NCBI GenBank assembly: GCA_946621045.1
Contig: CAMOOA010000097.1
Coordinates: 1 to 5,059 of the forward strand
Length of the DNA stretch: 5,059 nt
Reading direction: 5' to 3'
Origin: an uncultured Erysipelotrichaceae bacterium
GTDB taxonomy: Bacteria; Bacillota_I; Bacilli_A; Erysipelotrichales; Erysipelotrichaceae
In this document: piece after piece, positions 1 to 5,059 of the stretch
How the letters are laid out: the number at the start of each line of letters is the position of its first letter
How positions within the stretch are numbered: the stretch's first letter is position 1
Notes under the pieces: model-generated
What the model saw: only the letters and a program-made list of their open reading frames with translations
Told to the model about the DNA's origin: nothing
Database searches by the model: none
Position numbers and translations under genes: made by a program

Positions 1-126
1 ACGATTGTTAACGGAAAAATTGTATATCAGAAGGGCGTTTTTGCCGGAGGACTCAGCGAGGCGGAACTGATCCGCGAAATTGATTCTGAAGTGCAGAAGA
101 TGAAGCGCAGTGCGCAGTGTATATAA
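1..126 (+). CDS. Amidohydrolase family protein, C-terminal end (partial)
   Basis: An open frame enters from the left edge and ends at a TAA at 124-126, giving the last 41 residues of a protein. It opens with TIVNGKIVYQKGVF, the pattern that closes many metal-dependent amidohydrolases (SsnA-type, cytosine/guanine deaminase-like, MTA/SAH deaminase-like): the final beta-strand of the small composite domain, with a conserved V-N-G-K/R-x-V-Y turn. A charged helix follows, around SEAELIREIDSEVQKMK. The metal-binding and catalytic residues lie outside the window, so the substrate cannot be named. A nucleobase permease gene on the far side of the window would fit a purine-related role, but that is only circumstantial. 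The stop codon lies 25 bases before the next start with no terminator between, so the two genes are probably co-transcribed. Confidence 0.65.
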   Translation, partial: TIVNGKIVYQKGVFAGGLSEAELIREIDSEVQKMKRSAQCI

Positions 127-140
127 TCCGCCCGGCGAAC

Positions 141-145
141 GGAGG
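141..145 (+). promoter_or_regulatory. Ribosome binding site GGAGG of the serine protease gene
   Basis: GGAGG lies 6 bases before the ATG at 152-154. It is the strongest Shine-Dalgarno match in the window. It decides the start of the protease gene: the ATG it serves opens a hydrophobic signal-anchor segment in a different frame from the protease domain, which shows that the gene is frame-broken and does not start at a weak internal GTG near 198. Confidence 0.8.
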
Positions 146-151
146 AACAGA

Positions 152-784
152 ATGAAAACGAAATCAGTCATGGCGGTCCCTGCGGCCTGCTTTTGGTGTG
201 TTATTACCGTCTGCGTGGCCGGCATCATCATCGGATCATTTTATTCCCAATGGCAATAACGGAACCGGCTTCCGGTATCATGACCGCTATGTCATTACCA
301 ATACGCATGTGCTGTATGAGACAGATGATTTCACCCTGCAGGACGCAGACGGAAACGAGTCCAAAGGAACGGTTGTTTTCCGGGATGACGGGACAGACAT
401 TGCGGTCATCCGGGCAGAAGATCTTCAGGGAGCCTCGGTCCGCTTCGGGAATTCCGATGAAGTAAAGACAGGGGATATGCTTGTCATGATCGGCAACCCG
501 GCAGACGGGAAACCGTTCAGCTTCTGCACGGGAAAACGGATCGAACCGGACGAAGACTTTTACATGCATATTGATACGAAGAACAGCTATATCCTGACAG
601 ACGCACCGATCGTGTCCGGGTATTCCGGAGGACCGGTCTTCAATCTTGCCGGAGAAGTAATCGGAATCAGTACGCCGCCTGTACCGGAGACCTGTCGCAG
701 TATGACTTTGACCATCTGAGTCTGATTATTCCGATCAGCAGGGTAAAGGCGGAGATCGAAGAAGTAATCGAAAGCACGGAATGA
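152..784 (+). pseudogene. HtrA-like trypsin-fold serine protease, membrane-anchored, two compensating frameshifts
   Basis: The ATG at 152 starts a basic N-terminus (MKTKS) and a hydrophobic anchor (about residues 7-29, including VCVAGIIIG). That frame stops at 257-259. The protease domain runs one frame over: GTGF, then TNTHVL with the catalytic His (306-308), TDIAVI with Asp (396-398), and SGYSGGPVFN with the nucleophile Ser (624-626). The second frame stops at 717-719, but the first frame resumes from about 674 with AACTGDLSQYDF, then LIIPISRVKAEIEEVIE, the usual end of an HtrA protease domain, to TGA at 782-784. Dropping one T from the TTTT run at 239-242 and restoring one base near 672-674 gives one 210-residue protein with H52, D82 and S158. 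The spacings of 30 and 76 match the DegP triad (30 and 75). No PDZ domain follows, and little of the first protease strand precedes GTGF. Either a recent pseudogene or two sequence errors. Confidence 0.78.
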
Positions 785-806
785 CCGGTAACCGGACAAC
801 CGGAAG

Positions 807-831
807 AACCTGCTCTGCAGGGCGGTTTTTT
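807..831 (+). terminator. Intrinsic terminator after the protease gene
   Basis: AACC (807-810) pairs with GGTT (824-827), and after one bulged T, GCTC pairs with GGGC (one G-U), closing a TGCA tetraloop. T residues run from 826 to 831. It lies 23 bases after the protease stop codon, which supports that stop (784), and not the earlier one at 719, as the original end of the gene. Confidence 0.7.
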
Positions 832-913
832 CATCTGTGCAGAAGATCTGTATGACGCAAAGAAATCCGTGTCCGGCTTCTCATATCGGGAAACAGAATC
901 TGTCAGGGCATAC

Positions 914-941
914 TTGCAGTTTTTTAAGTGAGTGAAATAAT
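914..941 (+). promoter_or_regulatory. Candidate sigma-A promoter of the HAD phosphatase gene
   Basis: TTGCAG at 914-919 (only the TTG matches the -35 consensus) and AATAAT at 936-941 (5 of 6 to TATAAT) are 16 bases apart in an AT-rich stretch, with a T-run in the spacer. Transcription would begin near 948, giving a leader of about 28 bases. The preceding terminator makes a promoter in this gap likely. The exact boxes are less certain. Confidence 0.4.
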
Positions 942-975
942 AGTAGGGATAAAAAGGAAAGAATAAGAGAAAGAA

Positions 976-2118
976 ATGGAAAAGACAAAAAAACAACTGA
1001 ATTTCTGGCGCTGTCTCGCGATTCTTGAGCTCATTGCGCTGATCGTGATCGGTGTCATATTTACATCCGGAACCGGAGTCAAACCTGCGGCACCGGCACC
1101 GGAAGAACCGGTGGCTGCTGAAACGGCTGCGCCGGAAGAACCTGCCGCAGAGCCGCTTTCACTCTGGAGTGAAGGCTCTGCCCCGAAACAGCAGCTGATC
1201 GATTATGTGACAAATGTCACGGATGAAACCAGTCCGGACTTTATTCCTGTCGAAGACCGTATTGCGGTATTCGATATGGACGGCACTCTGGCATGCGAGA
1301 CGTATTACACGTATTACGACACGATGATGTTTATTGAATACTGTCTCCACGATCATCCGGACCGCGTCTCGGATGAACTGAAGACAGTTGCGGCGGAAAT
1401 CAAGCCGGGATATGTCGCAGACGAAACACTTGCCCGCAACTTCGCGAAAGCATATGCCGGCATGACCGTTGAGGAATTCTATAACTACGTTGTCGAGTTC
1501 GGAAAGAAGAAGACCGCCAGCTTCAAAAACATGCGGTACATCGACAACTTCTACCGTCCGATGGTCGAACTGGTGAAGTACCTCTATGACAATCAGTTTA
1601 CGATCTATGTCATCAGCGGCACGGAACGCATCACGACCCGTGCGATTGTCGCGGAATCCCCGATCAGTGCGTATGTCAAGCCGGAACACGTCATCGGCAC
1701 CGACTTTGAGGTCAAGCAGGCCGGTCATGAAGATGAAGCTTCCAATATGAACTACAAATATGAAAACGGAGATGAACTTGTCCTGACAGGCGGATTCCTG
1801 CAGAAGAACCTCAACGGAAACAAGGCAATCTACATCGAGCAGGAGATCGGTCAGCGTCCGGTACTTGCCTTCGGAAACAGCGGCAGTGACACCAGTATGA
1901 TGAACTATACGATCGACTCAAGAAATCCGTACAAGGCAGAGGCATACATGATCGTAGCCGATGACAATGAGCGGGAATGGGGCACGCAGGACTGGGAAAA
2001 GAAGTCCAAGGAATACATTGAAAAAGGCTTTACACCGATTTCAATGAAGAATGACTTCTCGGTCATCTATGCCGACGGCATTACAAAAGCAGAACAGCAG
2101 TACACACCTGCGGAGTAA
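976..2118 (+). CDS. Membrane-anchored HAD-superfamily phosphatase (phosphoserine phosphatase-like)
   Basis: A 380-residue protein with a basic start (MEKTKKQ), one hydrophobic segment (about 14-30), then a Pro/Ala/Glu-rich linker (36-60) that repeats APEEP. This layout puts the catalytic domain outside the membrane. HAD motif I is FDMDGT (99-104; D100 nucleophile, D102 acid/base). Residues 105-205 form a helical C1-type cap. Motif II is VISGT with S214, the likely motif III lysine is K283, and motif IV is FGNSGSD (299-305), where Asn replaces the usual first Asp and D305 is kept. The family hydrolyses phosphomonoesters with Mg2+; the substrate cannot be told. The frame has a stop at 964-966, so ATG 976 is the first possible start, although AAGGAAA (954-960) is far away and the nearer GAGA is weak. 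Flanked by a terminator on each side, it is probably transcribed alone. Confidence 0.88.
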   Translation: MEKTKKQLNFWRCLAILELIALIVIGVIFTSGTGVKPAAPAPEEPVAAETAAPEEPAAEPLSLWSEGSAPKQQLIDYVTNVTDETSPDFIPVEDRIAVFDMDGTLACETYYTYYDTMMFIEYCLHDHPDRVSDELKTVAAEIKPGYVADETLARNFAKAYAGMTVEEFYNYVVEFGKKKTASFKNMRYIDNFYRPMVELVKYLYDNQFTIYVISGTERITTRAIVAESPISAYVKPEHVIGTDFEVKQAGHEDEASNMNYKYENGDELVLTGGFLQKNLNGNKAIYIEQEIGQRPVLAFGNSGSDTSMMNYTIDSRNPYKAEAYMIVADDNEREWGTQDWEKKSKEYIEKGFTPISMKNDFSVIYADGITKAEQQYTPAE

Positions 2119-2168
2119 TGGTTCCCCGTCCGGCTGTACGGCGGACAATACAGAAAATAATCACACAG

Positions 2169-2206
2169 ACGGGGCAGTCCGAAGGGAATCGGAATGCCCT
2201 GTTTTT
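2169..2206 (+). terminator. Strong intrinsic terminator after the HAD phosphatase gene
   Basis: ACGGGGCA (2169-2176) pairs with TGCCCTGT (2195-2202) with one G-U. Stacked inside, beyond a G/A mismatch, TCCGA (2178-2182) pairs with TCGGA (2189-2193) around the loop AGGGAA. A T-run at 2202-2206 follows. This is a 13-pair, two-part stem 50 bases after the stop codon and one of the clearest regulatory structures in the window. Confidence 0.88.
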
Positions 2207-2255
2207 CGTATGACTGTAACGTGTATGATGTAACCGAAGGAAATGAAATCGGAAG

Positions 2256-3290
2256 ATGAGAAAACGATTCGGCAGATTGAATTTATTGTGTCTGATTCTG
2301 ACGCTGTCACTGGCGTTTGCGGGATGCCGGACAGAGAGCGCCGGGGAAGAACATCCGGCAGACGCTGTGCCTGCCGGATCCGCCGCAGAGGAAGACACCG
2401 CGGAGCCGTATGTCTATACATTTAACCCGCATGTCATTGCGAAGGAATATAAAGATATTTACGGAGAAGAATTTGAAACGCAGTTCATTGCCTTCTGTGA
2501 TGCATTGCTGAAAACGGAAGATACCTTTCCGTGTCCTTCCGCAGAGCGGTTTCATCAGCTTCTTGCGGTTTCCGGCACCTGCTTTCCGCCGGCACAGGAG
2601 CTGATCGACAGGGAGAAAACAGCCGTTACTGACGGTGTCTGTTATCTTGTGTACCGCTGTGAAAAAGAGGAAGCGGCGGACATGCTGGAAGGGTTTAAAA
2701 AGAAGGTGACCGAAGTGATCACCTCTGCCGTTCCGTATGAGGAACCGGATGTAGTCAAAGCCATGGAGCTGTTCACTGCGGTTGCCCGCAAGGATACCGC
2801 AGACGAGTCCGTTACACTGGAAGATGCACTGAAGCTAAGGAGTTATCGGGCCATCATGCAGGATACCGGGATCTGTCAGGAAATCGCCGGGGAATATATT
2901 TATTATTTACTGCAGACCGGAATCAATGCGGTTCCCTGTTCTTCCCTGAATGCGGATCAGAGCGATGCGCATGAATGGGTGCTTGTGCAGCTGAACGGAA
3001 AATACTATCACATGGATCCGACCTTCGCGGCCGGATATCCCGACAGCCTGTATTTCTTCGGGATGGATGATATCCAGCGGGAATATTACGGAAACTTCCC
3101 GCCGGAGAACTATACCGTTGCGGACACCGATCTTCTGAACCGGGAAGCGTATGCCGTTACCGACCGGACGTTTGAAAACCTCTGGCTGGCGGAACGATAT
3201 GAAATCGATCATGTCCGAAAGAGAGTCAAAGTCACAGAGATCAATCCCGGAGCCCGGCACGAATACGCATTCAGCGAATTCGAAGGCTGA
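2256..3290 (+). CDS. Lipoprotein with a transglutaminase-like (Cys-His-Asp) domain
   Basis: A 344-residue protein. MRKR and a hydrophobic core (9-20) lead to the lipobox AFAGC, so C24 should be lipidated and the protein tethered to the outer face of the membrane. A low-complexity acidic/Ala linker (25-50) follows, then a helical region with no motif that I recognise. Residues 200-256 carry the transglutaminase-like core: GICQE (C207 nucleophile), AHEWVLV (H239) and YHMDPTF (D254), in the order and spacing of that superfamily. In bacteria such domains are mostly cysteine peptidases or related acyl-transfer enzymes, and true crosslinking is not implied. The substrate is unknown; the cell wall or a surface protein is a guess. 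A stop at 2244-2246 in frame makes ATG 2256 the first start, yet AAGGAAA (2237-2243) lies 12 bases off. TATGAT at 2224-2229 could be its -10 box, without a good -35. No terminator follows. Confidence 0.83.
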   Translation: MRKRFGRLNLLCLILTLSLAFAGCRTESAGEEHPADAVPAGSAAEEDTAEPYVYTFNPHVIAKEYKDIYGEEFETQFIAFCDALLKTEDTFPCPSAERFHQLLAVSGTCFPPAQELIDREKTAVTDGVCYLVYRCEKEEAADMLEGFKKKVTEVITSAVPYEEPDVVKAMELFTAVARKDTADESVTLEDALKLRSYRAIMQDTGICQEIAGEYIYYLLQTGINAVPCSSLNADQSDAHEWVLVQLNGKYYHMDPTFAAGYPDSLYFFGMDDIQREYYGNFPPENYTVADTDLLNREAYAVTDRTFENLWLAERYEIDHVRKRVKVTEINPGARHEYAFSEFEG

Positions 3291-3307
3291 TTCCGGACTG
3301 ATATAAT
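3279..3307 (+). promoter_or_regulatory. Extended -10 promoter upstream of the rhodanese lipoprotein
   Basis: A perfect TATAAT at 3302-3307 is preceded by TGA (3299-3301), which is the extended -10 TGn motif. TTCGAA at 3279-3284 is a weak -35 (3 of 6) at the ideal 17-base spacing and lies within the last codons of the preceding gene. Transcription would start near 3314, only about 12 bases before the ATG at 3326. The promoter would let the rhodanese and glycosylase genes be expressed apart from the lipoprotein gene upstream. Confidence 0.6.
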
Positions 3308-3325
3308 GAAGACAGGAATGCATGT

Positions 3326-4096
3326 ATGAAAAACCTGAAACCGATCATGATCCTTCTGATTCTGCCCGTCCTTTTTCTTTTATCGTGCGCAGTGAAACAG
3401 AAGACGCCGCCGTATAAACAGATCTCCCAGGAAGAAGCGCGGAAGATGATGGAGGAAGAGGACTGCGTCATCCTCGATGTAAGGACAGAAGAGGAGTTCA
3501 ATGAGGGACACATTCCGGATGCCGTGTGCCTTCCGGCGGAAACGATCGGAAGTGAAGCACCTGCGCAGCTGCCTGACAAAGATCAGGTCATCCTGATCTA
3601 CTGCCGCACCGGAATACGGGCTGCCGGCGCAGCGGAACAGCTGGCAAAGCTCGGCTATACAAATGTATATGAGTTCGGCGGTATCGTGAACTGGAAAGGA
3701 GAGATCGTGAAGGAAGAATCCTATGATTACGGAGAACCGGAAGCCACGCTGACACTGGAAATCAGCGGCAGGCAGATTTATACCAATACCATTACGAAAC
3801 AGGAGCTGCTTGAAGTGCTCGGGACGGCTTCCCATGAAACCAGCTTTCACGATGAAGGCAGTGTAAAACGGGCTGTCCTTCCGTTCGCTGTTCCGATTGA
3901 GGAAAAGGATACCGAAGTCAGAACCGGTGATGTGCTTCTGTGCAGCGGAAATGAGATGATTCTCATCCTGGAAGAAGGAACGGTAAAAGGAGAGCGGATT
4001 GGAAACTTCATCGGTATGACAAAGGGAGAACTGGAAGAGATCTTCGGCGAAGGAGACTTCACGGCGCTGCTCTTTCTGGACTGGCTGGATTACTGA
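3326..4096 (+). CDS. Rhodanese-domain lipoprotein with a C-terminal cyclophilin-like region
   Basis: A 256-residue protein. A short basic start and a hydrophobic core (7-19) end in LLSC, so C21 is the probable lipid anchor. Residues 31-130 are a single rhodanese domain: ILDVRTEEEF (49-58), EGHIPDAV (60-67) and the active-site loop CRTGIR (93-98) with C93 as the sulfur-carrying cysteine, then LGYTNVYEFGGI and a Trp at 123. Such domains move sulfane sulfur or act in thiol redox chemistry, here outside the membrane. Residues 140-256 are a second, beta-rich region: LTLEISGRQIYT, a middle AVLPFAVPIE, then RTGDVLLCSGNEMILIL and RIGNFIG, which resembles the small bacterial cyclophilin-like fold family (from memory, moderate confidence). 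AGGA (3314-3317) lies 8 bases before the ATG. The next gene starts 11 bases after the stop. Confidence 0.85.
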   Translation: MKNLKPIMILLILPVLFLLSCAVKQKTPPYKQISQEEARKMMEEEDCVILDVRTEEEFNEGHIPDAVCLPAETIGSEAPAQLPDKDQVILIYCRTGIRAAGAAEQLAKLGYTNVYEFGGIVNWKGEIVKEESYDYGEPEATLTLEISGRQIYTNTITKQELLEVLGTASHETSFHDEGSVKRAVLPFAVPIEEKDTEVRTGDVLLCSGNEMILILEEGTVKGERIGNFIGMTKGELEEIFGEGDFTALLFLDWLDY

Positions 4097-4107
4097 GGAA
4101 ACCGGTT

Positions 4108-4725
4108 ATGGCTAAGGAAAGCGAATGCCGGCAGTGGGCAATCAGAGACCCGCTGTTAACGGAGTATCATGATCATGAATGGTGCCGGATTTCCCATGAT
4201 GACCGGCACATCTTTGAGATGCTGTGTCTGGAAGGACAAAGCACCGGTCTTTCCTGGCGGACGATCATAAACAAACGGCAGGCCTACAAGGAAGCGTTCT
4301 TTGATTTTGATATTGAAAAGTGCGCATCGCTGCGTGATGAATATCTGTACGGTCTGTTAAACAACAGGGAGCTCATTCGGAATAAAAACAAGATCTTCAG
4401 TGTCCGAAAGAATGCAATTGCCGCAAAGAAGATCATTGCGGCATACGGAAGCCTCGATGCGTATGTCTGGTCCTATACGGACGGAAAACAGATTGTCGGG
4501 AACTGGAAAACCGCTGCCGAAATGCCGGCGGAGACGGAGATCTCGCGCAGGATGAGCAGGGATCTCAAAAAGTTGGGCATGGCATTTGTCGGACCGGTCA
4601 TTACGTATTCATTCATGCAGGCAATCGGGATGGTCAATGATCACCTTTCCGACTGCCCGTATCGCTGCGCGGAAGAGGCGGATGATAACATGATCAGTTC
4701 ATCTCTTTCGGTAAAAACAGATTGA
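4108..4725 (+). CDS. tag: DNA-3-methyladenine glycosylase I
   Basis: A 205-residue cytoplasmic base-excision repair enzyme (EC 3.2.2.20) that removes 3-methyladenine from alkylated DNA. Family landmarks are nearly all present: ECRQW (C7), EYHDHEW (H21) and VNDHLSDC (H179, C183) match the four zinc-snap ligands of the E. coli enzyme (Cys4, His17, His175, Cys179); LEGQSTGLSW carries E42 and W50, equivalent to E. coli Glu38 and Trp46 of the base pocket. IRNKNKI and LKKLGMAFVGPVITYSFMQAIG are also typical. By my alignment from memory, E. coli Tyr13 corresponds to Leu17 here, while Tyr16 (Y20) is kept. Length is slightly above the usual 185-195 owing to a polar tail. GAGGA (4095-4099) overlaps the preceding stop codon and sits 8 bases before the ATG, so translation is probably coupled to the rhodanese gene. 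The last 32 bases overlap the permease gene on the other strand. Confidence 0.95.
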   Translation: MAKESECRQWAIRDPLLTEYHDHEWCRISHDDRHIFEMLCLEGQSTGLSWRTIINKRQAYKEAFFDFDIEKCASLRDEYLYGLLNNRELIRNKNKIFSVRKNAIAAKKIIAAYGSLDAYVWSYTDGKQIVGNWKTAAEMPAETEISRRMSRDLKKLGMAFVGPVITYSFMQAIGMVNDHLSDCPYRCAEEADDNMISSSLSVKTD

Positions 4726-5059
4726 GAAGTATTGCGGTTACGAATACGACCGCCACAACATTCTGCGAGAAAATCGTCTGAATGGCTGTCGGGAAATTAT
4801 CCCAGATTCCAATTTCAGTAGTTGTGGTAAAGCCGACCCCGATCGACATACTGAGGGCGACAATCAGCCGGTTTCTCTGGGTAAAGCCGGCTTTTGCGAT
4901 CATTTCCACACCGGACACCAGAATCTGTCCGAGGACCATAATCATAATGCCGCCGATAATCGGACTCGGCACGGAACTCATGAACCGGGCAATCGGAAGG
5001 AAGAATCCCGCAAGGATCAGAATGAGGCCGCCGACCCTTGCGGCATTGCGGTTGATGAC
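4694..5059 (-). CDS. NCS2-family xanthine/uracil permease, C-terminal part (partial)
   Basis: The minus-strand frame is open from the right edge to a TGA at 4694-4696, giving 121 residues; an ATG at 4979-4981 is internal, since the family pattern continues upstream of it. Visible are VGGLILILAGFFLPIARF, then SSVPSPIIGGIMIM and VLGQILVSGVEMI, the conserved late-helix region of nucleobase:cation symporter-2 proteins (UraA, PbuX, XanQ), which take up uracil or purines by proton or sodium symport. About four hydrophobic segments are seen, ending with VVAVVFVTAILLNLFLP and a short polar tail. The substrate-binding helices 8 and 10 lie mostly outside the window, so uracil and xanthine cannot be told apart. 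It converges on the glycosylase gene with a 32-base overlap, and I see no terminator for it downstream. Confidence 0.9.
   Translation of the reverse strand, partial: VINRNAARVGGLILILAGFFLPIARFMSSVPSPIIGGIMIMVLGQILVSGVEMIAKAGFTQRNRLIVALSMSIGVGFTTTTEIGIWDNFPTAIQTIFSQNVVAVVFVTAILLNLFLPKEMN

Noticed and set aside
660..700. Programmed -1 frameshift signal at the second break
   Set aside because: There is no X-XXY-YYZ slippery heptamer near 672-674 and no evident stem-loop or pseudoknot right after it, so simple base loss or sequence error is likelier.
198..719. A stand-alone 173-residue protease gene starting at GTG 198
   Set aside because: It has no ribosome binding site of its own, lacks a signal segment, and misses the conserved tail that continues in another frame to 784. 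The GGAGG site and anchor at 141-230 show the true start is ATG 152.
800..1145. A 14-base direct repeat, at 800-813 and 1132-1145
   Set aside because: One copy lies at the terminator stem and the other codes for the PEEP linker. No other similarity flanks them, so chance in a sequence rich in CCGGAAGAA is sufficient.
1159..1728. Long minus-strand open frame of 189 codons inside the phosphatase gene
   Set aside because: It lies antisense to a gene with all HAD motifs, shows no recognisable family, and is best explained as a shadow of codon bias.
2243..2425. Small 60-codon frame starting at ATG 2243
   Set aside because: AAGG ends only two bases before this ATG, too close for initiation, and the peptide is Arg-rich shadow sequence overlapping the lipoprotein signal peptide.
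3380..3850. Minus-strand open frame of 156 codons inside the rhodanese gene
   Set aside because: It is fully antisense to a well-supported gene and its translation resembles no family that I recognise.

Overview
The window is a compact bacterial stretch in which almost all of the DNA is coding and Shine-Dalgarno sites are AGGA/GGAGG-like. GC content looks roughly balanced by eye. Lipoprotein signal peptides, intrinsic terminators with T-runs and the protein families present point to a Gram-positive host of the Bacillota, perhaps Clostridia or Erysipelotrichia. The genus cannot be fixed from the sequence alone.

Layout, left to right. (1) 1-126 is the last 41 codons of an amidohydrolase that begins outside the window. 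(2) 152-784 is an HtrA-like, trypsin-fold serine protease gene. It has a good ribosome binding site, a membrane anchor and all three catalytic residues, but its reading frame is broken by two 1-base shifts that cancel each other. An intrinsic terminator (807-831) closes this unit. (3) 976-2118 encodes a membrane-anchored HAD-superfamily phosphatase with its own probable promoter and a strong terminator (2169-2206). (4) 2256-3290 encodes a lipoprotein with a transglutaminase-like Cys-His-Asp domain. (5) 3326-4096 encodes a second lipoprotein, with a rhodanese domain followed by a domain that resembles the cyclophilin-like fold. A near-ideal extended -10 promoter sits just before it. (6) 4108-4725 encodes DNA-3-methyladenine glycosylase I, 11 bases downstream and probably translated from the same message. 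(7) 4694-5059, on the minus strand, is the C-terminal part of an NCS2-family xanthine/uracil permease, which overlaps the glycosylase gene tail-to-tail by 32 bases.

The common thread in the middle of the window is the cell surface. Four consecutive genes (protease, phosphatase, transglutaminase-like lipoprotein, rhodanese lipoprotein) each start with a membrane anchor or lipobox, so all the products should act outside the membrane. They are separated by terminators or promoters, so this is a neighbourhood of independently expressed envelope proteins more than one operon. The two edge genes, an amidohydrolase and a nucleobase permease, would fit purine salvage, but nothing here links them directly.

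I saw no tRNA, rRNA, CRISPR array, insertion sequence or phage gene, and no intergenic gap above 300 bases. The points most worth a second look are the doubly frameshifted protease, the rhodanese/cyclophilin-like fusion lipoprotein and the extended -10 promoter with a very short leader.
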